A DNA stretch of 64,000 nt from Adhaeribacter rhizoryzae (GTDB lineage Bacteria > Bacteroidota > Bacteroidia > Cytophagales > Hymenobacteraceae), in the NCBI RefSeq assembly GCF_008629685.1, contig NZ_VWSF01000018.1, positions 62,001 through 126,000 on the forward strand, read 5' to 3'. Position numbers and translations under genes: made by a program. Positions 8,805 to 18,028 of this stretch are shown here, piece after piece. How positions within the stretch are numbered: position 1 is the first letter of the stretch; the number at the start of each line of letters is the position of its first letter. The notes under the pieces were generated by a model. That model had not been told where the DNA came from. It saw nothing but the letters and a program-made list of their open reading frames with translations, and did no database searches.

Positions 8805-9779
8805 ATGAAAGACACTATTCCCAACCTTACGCAAAACGGACCGAAAATTAATTTAAATATTGGCAAATACGGCCTTCTGGTGGCGCTCCTGCTATTGTGC
8901 ACCGCCTTAACCATTATTACTCCTAAGTTTTTAACCCTGCCCAATATTATGATTATTGTTACGCAGGTTACCATTAATGCGCTACTGGCTTTTGGCGTTA
9001 CCTTTATAATTATTACGGGCGGCATTGATCTTTCAGTAGGTTCGGTAGTGGCAGTTACAAGCGTAGCAACGGCCACCTTTGCCCGCGCCGATAATTACCC
9101 GCTGGTAGTACCGCTGGCAATGGGTTTACTCGTGGGTCTGGGTTTTGGGGCACTAAACGGCCTAGCTATTACCAAAGGCAAAGTGCCACCCTTTATTGTT
9201 ACCTTAGGCACCATGACTATTGGCCGGGGCCTCGCCCTGATTCTGAGCAAAGGCCGCCCTATTTCTAATTTATCGGATAGTTTTAATTACATTGGCAGTG
9301 GCAGTTTATTGGGTATTCCGCTGCCTATCTTAATATTAATTGTTGTTTTTATCGTCTGTACGCTACTCTTAAGAAAAACGGTTATGGGCCGGTACGTGTA
9401 TGCCGTAGGCGGTAACGAACAGGCAGCCCGCGCGTCGGGCATCAATGTAAATAAAGTAAAGCTTTTTGTATATACCTTAGGCGGTGGACTGGCGGCTTTG
9501 GCCGGTATTATTTTAACCTCCCGTATTTCCACGGGTCAGCCTAATGTAGGTATTGGTTTTGAGTTAAGCGCTATTGCCGCCGCTATTATCGGGGGCACCA
9601 GTACTTCGGGCGGCGTGGGCACCATAACCGGTACTTTGCTGGGTGCTTTGCTCATTGGGGTTATCAGCAACAGCCTCGATTTACTCAATGTTAGCTCATA
9701 TTACCAGCAGGTAGTCATGGGGCTCATTATTATTGGCGCTGTGCTGCTCGATAGTTTAAATAAGAATAAGGGGAATTAG
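8805..9779 (+). CDS. Sugar ABC transporter permease, RbsC type
   Basis: 324 residues, strongly hydrophobic, with about eight to ten membrane segments. The conserved loop GGNEQAARASGINV (about 202-215) matches the cytoplasmic coupling region of the RbsC/AraH/XylH family, and TGGIDLSVGS is another family signature. It forms the inner-membrane channel of the importer with the ATPase encoded 25 bp upstream. The binding-protein gene comes only after a 341-bp gap that holds two repeat elements. Confidence 0.95.
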   Translation: MKDTIPNLTQNGPKINLNIGKYGLLVALLLLCTALTIITPKFLTLPNIMIIVTQVTINALLAFGVTFIIITGGIDLSVGSVVAVTSVATATFARADNYPLVVPLAMGLLVGLGFGALNGLAITKGKVPPFIVTLGTMTIGRGLALILSKGRPISNLSDSFNYIGSGSLLGIPLPILILIVVFIVCTLLLRKTVMGRYVYAVGGNEQAARASGINVNKVKLFVYTLGGGLAALAGIILTSRISTGQPNVGIGFELSAIAAAIIGGTSTSGGVGTITGTLLGALLIGVISNSLDLLNVSSYYQQVVMGLIIIGAVLLDSLNKNKGN

Positions 9780-9783
9780 GTGT

Positions 9784-9818
9784 CTGGACGTTGGATGCTG
9801 GATATTGGATGTTGGATG
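9784..9818 (+). repeat. Five-unit heptamer tandem repeat
   Basis: Five consecutive 7-bp units CTGGACG, TTGGATG, CTGGATA, TTGGATG, TTGGATG (consensus YTGGAYR) begin 5 bp after the permease stop codon. This is a short tandem repeat with imperfect units; no function is evident. Confidence 0.7.
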
Positions 9819-9922
9819 TTCGCGTACTAAATAGTTGTTAGATACTAAATATTCAAATGGCACAAAGTATTACTACTGTTATGCAAAATGGAACAGTTTA
9901 CTTTTATTTGGACTTTAGCGCC

Positions 9923-9991
9923 CACCGGTGTCATTCAGGAGGAAACTATTTAGCAGGTAGCCAACAAGTTTCCTTCTGAATGACACCGGTG
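9923..9991. repeat. Long palindromic repeat, copy 1 (TCATTCAGGAGGAA family)
   Basis: Arms of 24 bp (9923-9946 and 9968-9991) match with a single mismatch around a 21-nt loop. The outer ends read CACCGGTGTCATTCAG. The same inner sequence TGTCATTCAGGAGGAA heads the palindromes at 27490 and 28805, so this is a dispersed element. It lies between the permease and binding-protein genes of the ABC transporter and could act as a terminator or mRNA stabiliser. Confidence 0.75.
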
Positions 9992-10120
9992 AATTACTTG
10001 AACCTTTCTGCTTTTAAGCAACGACAATAATCATTCAAAATGGTTCTATATTCAAGCGTAGATAACATTTATGACTTGGTACTGTATTTTTAAATTGATA
10101 GTTCTTTAAAATACCCACTT

Positions 10121-11065
10121 ATGCACCACAAATTGTTAAAGAAAACCTCATTTGCTGCTTTATTTACCCTTATCCTGTTCTCCGGCTGTAACCGCGGAAC
10201 AACCGAAGAAGCCGGCGGTGAAAAGCTGGTAATTGGCGCTACCATGCTGAGTATGCAGAACGAATTTATTGTAAACATTGCCGACGAGATGCAAAAGAAA
10301 GCCGACGAATTAGGTGTAGAACTAGTTTCGGTAGATGCGGAGCGCTCGGCTTTAAAGCAGGTAGAGCAGGTAGAAAGCTTTATTGCGCAGGGCGTTGATG
10401 CGATTATTCTAAACCCCTGCGAAGTAGAAGCCAGTTCGGCAGCCGTGCAAAAAGCGAAGGCGGCCAATATTCCCATCATCAATGTTAACTCCGCTACCAG
10501 CGCCACGCCTAATGCTTTTGTGGGCTCCGATGATGTAGAATCCGGCCGTATTGCCATGAAGCACATTGCCGAGAAGCTGGGCGGCAAAGGCAACGTATTT
10601 ATTATTCACGGCTACATGGGTCAGGCGGCGCAGCTACAGCGCGATAAAGGTGCTAAAGAAGTTTTAAAAGAATACCCCAATATAAAGCTGGTAGCCGAAC
10701 AAACCGGCGAGTGGGATCGTGCCAAAGCTATGTCGCTTACCGAAAACTGGATTCAATCGCACGGAAATAAAATAGACGCCATTTTTGCCCACAACGACGA
10801 GATGGGTATGGGTGCCGTAAAAGCCCTCGAAAATGCTAACCTAAACGATAAAGTTATTGTGGTAAGCATTGATGCCATAGCCGATGCCGTGCAAGCCGTG
10901 CAAAAAGGCCGCTTAGATGCTACCGTATTTCAGAATGCCCAGGAACAAGGCAGCAAAGCCATCGAAACCGCGGTAAAAATAGCCAAAGGCGAACAGTTCG
11001 ACAAAGAGGTAATGGTGCCTTTTAAATTAATTACCCAAGCCAATGTGGCCGAGATTGCCAAGTAA
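10121..11065 (+). CDS. Sugar ABC transporter substrate-binding lipoprotein, RbsB type
   Basis: 314 residues with a lipoprotein signal (FSGC, Cys23) and a type I periplasmic-binding fold (Peripla_BP_4). The early strand LVIGATMLSMQNEF and the hinge region AIFAHNDEMGMGAVKAL are typical of ribose/allose/xylose-binding proteins. In Bacteroidota such a lipoprotein would be anchored in the inner membrane facing the periplasm. It completes the importer of the two genes upstream, although 341 bp with repeats separate it from the permease. The ligand is not predictable. Confidence 0.93.
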   Translation: MHHKLLKKTSFAALFTLILFSGCNRGTTEEAGGEKLVIGATMLSMQNEFIVNIADEMQKKADELGVELVSVDAERSALKQVEQVESFIAQGVDAIILNPCEVEASSAAVQKAKAANIPIINVNSATSATPNAFVGSDDVESGRIAMKHIAEKLGGKGNVFIIHGYMGQAAQLQRDKGAKEVLKEYPNIKLVAEQTGEWDRAKAMSLTENWIQSHGNKIDAIFAHNDEMGMGAVKALENANLNDKVIVVSIDAIADAVQAVQKGRLDATVFQNAQEQGSKAIETAVKIAKGEQFDKEVMVPFKLITQANVAEIAK

Positions 11066-11617
11066 GTTTTAAAGACATTAAAAATATACTTCTAACCTTG
11101 AGCAAGCCAAGAGTATATTTTGATTGATACTTATCAGACATTTATCGAACCTGTTTAGCATTTATTCCAAAGAGTTAGTTAGCCGCCATGGGTGGTGTTA
11201 TCACCGCCCATTCTTGAAGATCAGTCCATTACTTGCCAGTGATAACACGCAGCAAGAGCTTCTCGGATTTAGATTTTTAAATAATAATTAGGTTCATTGT
11301 TTAAAACATATCAACGTACTTATTCAATAAGAAATAAAGCAGGCAAGTCTTGCCTATCCATATATGTTTCCTGCATAAGTCCTTTTAATCATTCTGCTAA
11401 ATCACCCAGCCAATCTTTACTTCTTTAAAAATTTTAGAAAACTTTTAAATATTTAACTTTTAATTCATACATTAAGGATTATTATTTTACCGCTTACCCG
11501 TATTTCTGCATTTTTCGCAGGAATATTCTTTTTATTGAAATTTTCTTAATTATATAAAATCGCAGGAGTACGCTTATAGAAACTTTTATTTCATTTTAAT
11601 TAAAAAGTGCTTTGCTG
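11066..11617. other. Gene-free interval with inverted repeats
   Basis: No credible gene is seen in these 552 bp. An AT-rich stem AAAATATACT (11081-11090) with AGTATATTTT (11112-11121) just after the binding-protein gene may be a weak terminator. GTGTTATCAC (11195-11204) and GTGATAACAC (11239-11248) are perfect 10-bp inverted repeats, and the left one also lies inside a GGGTGGTG/CACCGCCC hairpin. AGGCAAG-t-CTTGCCT (11341-11355) is a perfect operator-like palindrome. The last 150 bp are very AT-rich and probably hold the promoter of the next gene, but I cannot place it. Confidence 0.5.
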
Positions 11618-13933
11618 ATGACCAGAAGGCTATATTTTTATCTGGGAATAATTGCAGTTACTGGTTTAGGACAAGCTTGTAATTCCGGCGTAGCCAACCA
11701 GGCTTCCGAAGAAAAGCTACCCGAAAAAGTTAGCTATAACTTTGATGTCCGGCCCATATTATCAGATAATTGTTTTGCCTGCCACGGTCCGGATGCAAAC
11801 AAGCGCGAAGCCGGCTTACGCCTGGATATTGCCGAAGAAGCTTACAAAGCCTTAGAAGAGAACCCCACCGCCCACGCCTTAGTCCCTGGTAAACCCGAAT
11901 TATCGGCCGTATTTCAGCGTATTTCGAGCGAGGACACCGCTATGGTAATGCCCCCAGCCGGTTCAAACCTTAAATTAACTCCTCGCGAAATAAAAATTAT
12001 TCAGAAATGGATAAAACAAGGCGCTATATACGAATCGCACTGGGCTTTTGTACCGCCAAAAAAACCAGCTTTACCCCAGGTAAATCAGCAGGATTGGCCC
12101 CGCAACGCCATAGATTATTTTGTACTGGAAAAGCAAGAGCAGAAAGGCTTAAAACCTAACCCGGAAGCCGATAAAGAACGATTACTGAAGCGGGTTAGCC
12201 TGGATTTGATTGGCTTGCCACCCTCCATTGAGATGATGGACCGCTTTCTGGCCGATACCAGCGCCAAGGCTTACGAAAAAATAGTAGACGAACTGCTGCA
12301 GAACCCGGCTTACGGTGAAAAAATGGCCGTTAGCTGGCTCGATGTGGCCCGCTACGCCGATTCACACGGTTTTCAGGACGATGGCTACCGCACGCAATGG
12401 CCCTGGCGCGACTGGGTAATTCATGCCCTGAACCAGAACATGCCTTATAAAGATTTTATTACCTGGCAATTAGCCGGCGATTTAATGCCCAATGCTACCA
12501 AAGAACAAATATTAGCCACCGGTTTTAACCGCAACCACAAAATTACGGAAGAAGGTGGCGTAGTAGACGAAGAATACCGGGTAATGTACGTAACCGACCG
12601 CAGCGATACTTTTGGCAAATCCTTGATTGGCGTTACCATGGAGTGCGCCCGTTGCCACGACCATAAATACGATCCGTTTTCGCAGAAGGAATATTACCAG
12701 CTTTACTCCTTTTTTAACAACGTAAAAGAAGTAGGAATAGAATCGGTAATTGGCGGCCCCGAAACTTACGCCAAAAAACCCTTCATCGAAATCAGCAACG
12801 AAGAAGTAAAAAATATTCTGACCTTTATAAATAAACAGGACACCAGCCGGCTGATTGTTTCGGTGATGGGCGACCTGGACTCGTTACGCAAAACCCACAT
12901 TCTGAACCGGGGCGCTTACGATGCGCCCGGCGAAGAAGTACAGCCCGCTACCCCCAAAGCTATATTACCTTTCAATAATTTATACCCTAAAAACCGGCTG
13001 GGCCTGGCGCAATGGTTATTCGATAAAAAGAATCCGTTAACCGCTCGCGTGTACGTTAACAGAGTTTGGCAAGAATTTTTCGGGAAAGGCTTGGTTAAAA
13101 CGTCCGGCGATTTTGGCATGCAGGGCGAACTACCTTCCCACCCGGCCCTACTCGACTGGCTGGCCGTAGATTTCCGGGACAACGGCTGGAATATCAAGCG
13201 CCTCGTGAAACAACTGGTTACCTCTGCTACTTACCGCCAATCGGCAATAATACCGCCCGATATACTAAAAGCCGATCCGGATAATATTTTACTCGCGCGG
13301 GCACCCCGTTACCGGGTTGCCGCCGAATTTGTGCGCGATTTAGTATTAGCGAGCAGCGGCTTACTAAATAAAACCATTGGTGGCCCCAGTGTAAAACCTT
13401 ACCAACCGCCGGGTTTATGGGAAGGCGCTACTTCGGGCCGGGGCTTGCTTTCGGTTTATAAACAAGACCATGGTTCCAGTCTATACCGCCGGGGCATGTA
13501 CACGCTAATTAAAAGAACCGTGCCCCCGCCCAGCATGAGTATTTTCGATGCCAGCAACCGCGATCAGTGCGAAGTAAAAAGACTCAATACCAATACGCCG
13601 CTGCAAGCCTTAATTATGATGAACGACCCCACCGTTCTGGAAGCTTCGCGGGTACTGGCTGCTAAATTATTAATGGAAAAAAGTAGCACTACTGACAAAA
13701 TCCGGAAGGCTTTTAGGGGTATTGTTTGCCGGCAACCAAACGAAAAAGAAATACAACTCCTGGGTAAATATTACCAGGATGAGCTAAAAACTTTGAAAAA
13801 TTCGCTTGCGGAGAAAAGATTAGCTGTTGGCGAATACCCGTTACCGGAAAAAGCTGATAAAATGAAGCTGGCCGCCCTGATGCAGGTAGTAACCACTATT
13901 TATAATTTAGAAGAAACGCTTTCAAAATCCTGA
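11618..13933 (+). CDS. Exported PSCyt1/DUF1549/DUF1553 cytochrome c protein
   Basis: About 771 residues from the ATG at 11618; the in-frame TTG at 11612 is a less likely start. The N-terminus looks like a lipoprotein signal (LGQAC). A PSCyt1 domain carries CFACH near residue 52 followed by GPDANKREAGLRLD. DUF1549 (about 160-370) carries a second haem motif CARCHDHKYDP near 343, and DUF1553 occupies about 450-770. It is shorter than the roughly 900-1100 residues usual in Planctomycetota because the linker between the two DUFs is compact. It is presumably a periplasmic dihaem redox protein; the substrate is unknown. A DUF1501 gene follows after 3 bp, the usual partner. Confidence 0.88.
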   Translation: MTRRLYFYLGIIAVTGLGQACNSGVANQASEEKLPEKVSYNFDVRPILSDNCFACHGPDANKREAGLRLDIAEEAYKALEENPTAHALVPGKPELSAVFQRISSEDTAMVMPPAGSNLKLTPREIKIIQKWIKQGAIYESHWAFVPPKKPALPQVNQQDWPRNAIDYFVLEKQEQKGLKPNPEADKERLLKRVSLDLIGLPPSIEMMDRFLADTSAKAYEKIVDELLQNPAYGEKMAVSWLDVARYADSHGFQDDGYRTQWPWRDWVIHALNQNMPYKDFITWQLAGDLMPNATKEQILATGFNRNHKITEEGGVVDEEYRVMYVTDRSDTFGKSLIGVTMECARCHDHKYDPFSQKEYYQLYSFFNNVKEVGIESVIGGPETYAKKPFIEISNEEVKNILTFINKQDTSRLIVSVMGDLDSLRKTHILNRGAYDAPGEEVQPATPKAILPFNNLYPKNRLGLAQWLFDKKNPLTARVYVNRVWQEFFGKGLVKTSGDFGMQGELPSHPALLDWLAVDFRDNGWNIKRLVKQLVTSATYRQSAIIPPDILKADPDNILLARAPRYRVAAEFVRDLVLASSGLLNKTIGGPSVKPYQPPGLWEGATSGRGLLSVYKQDHGSSLYRRGMYTLIKRTVPPPSMSIFDASNRDQCEVKRLNTNTPLQALIMMNDPTVLEASRVLAAKLLMEKSSTTDKIRKAFRGIVCRQPNEKEIQLLGKYYQDELKTLKNSLAEKRLAVGEYPLPEKADKMKLAALMQVVTTIYNLEETLSKS

Positions 13934-13936
13934 TTT

Positions 13937-15391
13937 ATGGACAAAGAAATTCTTGAGCACGGCTTTAATTTTAACCGCCGCCACTTCTTATCCAAACTAA
14001 GTTTAGGATTGGGCAGCGTAGCTTTGGGCTCTTTGTTAATTCCGGATTTGTTTAAAGGCAGCGGCCTGGATGAATCTGGTTTAACGCCGGGCATTCCGCA
14101 TTTTGCGCCCAAAGCCAAAAGGGTAATATATTTGTTTCAGAACGGCGCGCCCTCGCAACTCGAATCCTTCGACTACAAGCCCAAACTGCGCGAAATGAAC
14201 GGGCAAGAAATTCCGGCTTCGGTGCGGGGCAACCAGCGCTTAACCGGCATGACCGCTAACCAAGCGTCTTTTCCACTAGCTGGTTCCTTTATCGATTTCA
14301 AGCAATACGGCGAGTCGCGGGCCTGGGTAAGCGATTTGTTTCCGCATACGGCTAAAATTGTAGATGATATCTGTATTGTAAAATCCATGTTTACCGAGGC
14401 CATTAATCACGATCCGGCGCTGACTTTTGTGCAAACCGGTTCGCAGCAAGGCAACCGGCCCAGTATGGGCGCCTGGCTGAGTTACGGATTGGGCAGCGAG
14501 AACAAAAACTTACCGGCTTTTACCGTGCTGCTTTCCCGCGGCATTGGAAACGGACAAGGGGTTTATTCTAAACTCTGGACCAACGGCTTCCTCGATTCTA
14601 TTCACCAGGGCGTACAATTTAGCAAAGGCGATGACCCGGTGCTTTACATCAAGGATCCGGAAGGCATGGACCGCATGGCCCGCCGGAAAATGCTGGATAA
14701 TTTATCGGAACTAAACCAACTGGCTTACAACGAATTCGGCGACCCCGAAATAACTACCAAAGTGCAGCAGTACGAGATGGCGTACCGTATGCAAACCGCC
14801 GTGCCCGAAGTAATGGATGTTTCTAAGGAACCCGATGATGTCATAAAATTATATGGTCCGGAGTGTTTGGTGCCGGGCACGTTTGCCGCTAATTGTCTGC
14901 TGGCCCGCAAGCTATCTGAAAATGGCGTCCGGTTTGTGCAGCTATACCACCAGGGCTGGGATCAGCACGGCAATTTGCCCTACGAGATTACCAGCCAGGC
15001 CAAAGACGTAGACCAGGCCTCGGCTGCTTTGGTTACTGATTTAAAACAGCGGGGCTTACTCGACGAAACCCTGGTAATCTGGGGAGGTGAGTTTGGCCGC
15101 ACCAGTTACAGCCAGGGTAAACTTACCAAAGACAATTACGGCCGCGATCACCATCCGCGCTGCTTTAGCATCTGGATGGCCGGCGGCGGCGTGAAGCCCG
15201 GCATTGTGTACGGCGATACCGATGATTTTGGGTATAACGTGATAAAAGACCCGGTGCACGTGCACGATTTTCAAGCTACCGTTATGCACCAATTAGGCCT
15301 TGACCACGAAAAACTAATCTTTAAACACCTGGGCCGCCGCTACCGGCTTACCGACGTAGCCGGCAAAGTAGTGAAAGATATTCTGGTGTAA
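13937..15391 (+). CDS. DUF1501 domain protein, Tat-like signal
   Basis: 484 residues. The N-terminus NRRHFLSKLSLGLGSVALGSLL resembles a twin-arginine signal. DUF1501 belongs to the alkaline phosphatase/sulfatase superfamily, and probable metal-ligand segments are visible: GWDQHGN near 338, IWGGEFGRT near 380, GRDHHPRCFS near 399 and HVHDFQATVMHQLGLDH near the C-terminus. No specific reaction is established for the family. It is coupled to the upstream DUF1549/DUF1553 cytochrome with a 3-bp gap, and that pair is duplicated at 23338-27446. Confidence 0.88.
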   Translation: MDKEILEHGFNFNRRHFLSKLSLGLGSVALGSLLIPDLFKGSGLDESGLTPGIPHFAPKAKRVIYLFQNGAPSQLESFDYKPKLREMNGQEIPASVRGNQRLTGMTANQASFPLAGSFIDFKQYGESRAWVSDLFPHTAKIVDDICIVKSMFTEAINHDPALTFVQTGSQQGNRPSMGAWLSYGLGSENKNLPAFTVLLSRGIGNGQGVYSKLWTNGFLDSIHQGVQFSKGDDPVLYIKDPEGMDRMARRKMLDNLSELNQLAYNEFGDPEITTKVQQYEMAYRMQTAVPEVMDVSKEPDDVIKLYGPECLVPGTFAANCLLARKLSENGVRFVQLYHQGWDQHGNLPYEITSQAKDVDQASAALVTDLKQRGLLDETLVIWGGEFGRTSYSQGKLTKDNYGRDHHPRCFSIWMAGGGVKPGIVYGDTDDFGYNVIKDPVHVHDFQATVMHQLGLDHEKLIFKHLGRRYRLTDVAGKVVKDILV

Positions 15392-15490
15392 AGAAGTTTT
15401 AAGTTGTATGTAATAAGTAGTAAGTGAAAAAATGAAGCGAAATAAATTAACGGCTCATTTGCTACTAAAAAATGAGATAACTCGTTTGCT

Positions 15491-15653
15491 GGCGCAAGTG
15501 TTAAGCGGAGCGTCACTTGTGCCTTTACATAAAGTAAAGTCTCTGACTTTACTCAGGCCAGCGGCCTGAAGAAACCTTCACGAGCGAGGACGCTCGCGAA
15601 AGAAATTACGAAGGAAATATTATCCTCTTGTTGTTCAGGCTACCTGACAACAA
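15491..15653. repeat. Array of five consecutive hairpins
   Basis: Five palindromes stand head to tail in a 306-bp gap (15392-15697): GGCGCAAGTG/CACTTGTGCC (15491-15523, one mismatch), AGTAAAGT/ACTTTACT (15533-15553), TCAGGCC/GGCCTGA (15553-15569), CGAGCG/CGCTCG (15581-15596), and TTGTTCAGG/CCTGACAA (15631-15650). The first may end transcription from the DUF1501 gene. The rest have no obvious role; the block could be a decayed mobile or REP-type cluster, or a structured leader for the gene at 15698. Confidence 0.6.
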
Positions 15654-15697
15654 AACCTATTTACCAGCAATAAATAAAAAAACACTTTTCATTAACC

Positions 15698-17869
15698 ATG
15701 AACAGCAACCTGAAAGGTTATGCCGAAAACTTACTTTTTGCTTTCAATATTTTCATTCTATTCTTAGTAGTTTTTGAAAGCAAAATAACCGTACCAACCT
15801 GGCTGCAACCGGTGGGTCGGATGCATCCGTTGTTGCTGCACTTCCCAATTGTGCTGCTGCTGCTGGCCATGGTACTGGAGTTTTTTAGGTTTAAGACTAA
15901 ATACCGCACCCAGGAATTTTACGAAACCTTTACGGCTAATTTATTTCTGGCTGGGCTGCTGTTTTCGGCAATTACCATTTTAATGGGCCTGTTTTTATCG
16001 AAAGAAGGCGGGTACGAAGGCGCGGCGCTGCAATGGCATAAGTGGCTGGGGGTAGGCTTGCTGTTTTTTACGTCATTTATATACTGGAGCCGCAATGCCC
16101 GCTGGTACAACGACCGGACGGCCAAAGCCGGAGCCTTGGTTACTACCTTTTCGCTCATTTTTGTGGGGCATTACGGGGCCGTACTCACCCACGGCGAAAA
16201 TTTTATTCTGGAACCTGTAACAATTGCCGAAAAGCCCGTTGTCCCCCTGGAAGAAGCTGTTGTTTTTGACCATGTAATTCAGCCAATTTTCGAAAAGAAA
16301 TGCGTTAGCTGCCACAACCCCGATAAAGTAAAAGGTAAATTAATGCTAACCAATGCCGAATCGGTACAGAAAGGGGGCAAAACCGGCAAATTATTTGAAC
16401 CCGGCAAACCAGAACTGAGCTTGCTCTTAAAACGGATTCATTTGCCGGTAGAAGACAAAAAGCACATGCCCCCGAAAGGCAAGGCGCAACTCACCGCCGA
16501 AGAAACTACCATTTTAAATTTATGGGTTAAAGCCAACGCCGACTTTGAGAAGAAAGTTATTGATTTACCCGCCCAGGATTCGCTTAGGTTACTGGCGGCA
16601 AACTTCTTAAAACCCACGGCCAATGAAGTAGAATATTCGTTTGCCGCAGCTGATGACCGGGCTGTTCAGAAACTGAACACCAATTACCGGGTGGTTGCGC
16701 CGTTGGCCAAAGAGTCGCCGGCCTTAGCGGTAAATGTTTACAACAAGCAAGCTTACGCCCCCAATACTTTAGCCGAGTTAAAAGAGGTAAAAGAGCAAAT
16801 AATATCGCTGGACTTAAATAAAATGCCGGTAAAAGATGCCGATGTAAAAAATATTAGCCAGTTCCAGAACCTTCGCCGCTTAAACCTGAACTTTACTGAT
16901 ATTACCGGCAGCGGATTAGCCGAACTAGCTACGTTACCACACCTTACCAGTTTGTCGCTGGCTGGTACTGGTATTCGCTATAAAGACCTGCAAAAACAAC
17001 TACCGGCTTTTAAGAGCTTAAAAACCATTGTACTTTGGAATACCGCCTTAACTACTGCCGAAATAACCCAATTGCAAAAAGCGCATGCTAATATTAATTT
17101 TATTTCGGGCTTTAAAGACGATGGCACCAATTTAATTAAGCTAAATCCGCCGCAGCTTAAAAACAACTCTCCTATTTTCCGGCAAACCATGGACTTACAG
17201 CTACACCACCCCATAAAAGGTGTGGCTATCCGGTACACCACCGACGGCTCTGAACCCGACAGCGTTCATTCGCCAATTTTTAAGCCCGGTACCACTTTAG
17301 CCAACATGACCACAATGAAAGCCAAGGCTTACAAAACCGGTTGGCTGGGCAGCGATGTAGCAATATTTAACTTTTACCGGAGTGCCTACAAACCCGATAG
17401 TGTGCGTTTGGTTTATCCGCTAAACCGGGTACACCAGGCCAATGGTGCTAAAACCTTTTTCGACGGCGAACTAGGTACTTTTAATGCCAACAGCCCGGCT
17501 TGGGCCAATAATTGGGGTGGTTTTTATAAACACCAGATGGAGCTGATTTCAGAATTCAAGCAGCCCATTAACTTATCGGCCATTGCGTTGAATATTCTGG
17601 TAGAATCTGAAAACAATATTTTCCCGCCGGCGGTGGTGGAAGTTTGGGGCGGTACTACAAAAGATAAACTGCAATTATTAACTACCTTAAAACCAGAACA
17701 ACCGCAGGAAGTAAAAAAGCCAATTATTAAATTGATAGAAGGGAAATTCAAGCCGCAGCAAGTTTCTTACTTAAAAATAATAGCCAAACCAGTGGCAGAA
17801 TTACCAATCTGGCACCGCAGCAAAGGCAAACCAGCTTTACTTTTAATTGACGAAATATTTCTAAACTAG
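15698..17869 (+). CDS. Membrane cytochrome: DUF2231-like, PSCyt1, LRR and chitobiase-like C-terminus
   Basis: 723 residues. About five membrane segments (12-30, 43-62, 80-100, 112-130, 145-165) form a DUF2231-like domain with conserved histidines in MHPLLLHFP (43, 48), WHKW (114) and GHYGAVLTHG (158, 165). A PSCyt1 haem domain follows with CVSCH (202-206). Then come leucine-rich repeats (about 350-480), a chitobiase/hexosaminidase C-terminal-like segment with YTTDGSEPD (about 521-529), and a discoidin-like end. I infer a membrane electron carrier with an external recognition region. It lies between the DUF1501 gene and the first SusC. In the second module the same head is fused to DUF1549/DUF1553. 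Confidence 0.82.
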   Translation: MNSNLKGYAENLLFAFNIFILFLVVFESKITVPTWLQPVGRMHPLLLHFPIVLLLLAMVLEFFRFKTKYRTQEFYETFTANLFLAGLLFSAITILMGLFLSKEGGYEGAALQWHKWLGVGLLFFTSFIYWSRNARWYNDRTAKAGALVTTFSLIFVGHYGAVLTHGENFILEPVTIAEKPVVPLEEAVVFDHVIQPIFEKKCVSCHNPDKVKGKLMLTNAESVQKGGKTGKLFEPGKPELSLLLKRIHLPVEDKKHMPPKGKAQLTAEETTILNLWVKANADFEKKVIDLPAQDSLRLLAANFLKPTANEVEYSFAAADDRAVQKLNTNYRVVAPLAKESPALAVNVYNKQAYAPNTLAELKEVKEQIISLDLNKMPVKDADVKNISQFQNLRRLNLNFTDITGSGLAELATLPHLTSLSLAGTGIRYKDLQKQLPAFKSLKTIVLWNTALTTAEITQLQKAHANINFISGFKDDGTNLIKLNPPQLKNNSPIFRQTMDLQLHHPIKGVAIRYTTDGSEPDSVHSPIFKPGTTLANMTTMKAKAYKTGWLGSDVAIFNFYRSAYKPDSVRLVYPLNRVHQANGAKTFFDGELGTFNANSPAWANNWGGFYKHQMELISEFKQPINLSAIALNILVESENNIFPPAVVEVWGGTTKDKLQLLTTLKPEQPQEVKKPIIKLIEGKFKPQQVSYLKIIAKPVAELPIWHRSKGKPALLLIDEIFLN

Positions 17870-17984
17870 AAATAAAAATTTTAGCTTAATATTTTATAAA
17901 ATATTCAAGAATAAAGTTAAACCAGAATATTTTTTTTACTTAAATATTTATTGCGTTAATAAATCTGCATAAATACCTAATAAA

Positions 17985-18028
17985 CAGGACACAGCAGGAT
18001 TGATTACTCGAAATTATTCTATACATTA
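17985..18028 (+). promoter_or_regulatory. Composite promoter, copy 2 (tandem CAGGAYA plus TAnnTTA)
   Basis: CAGGACA (17985-17991) and CAGGATT (17995-18001) start 10 bp apart; after exactly 20 bp comes TACATTA (18022-18028). Predicted transcription would begin near 18036, giving an unusually long leader of about 285 bp before the SusC gene. The rest of the gap 17870-18320 is AT-rich with nothing else I can define. Confidence 0.65.
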
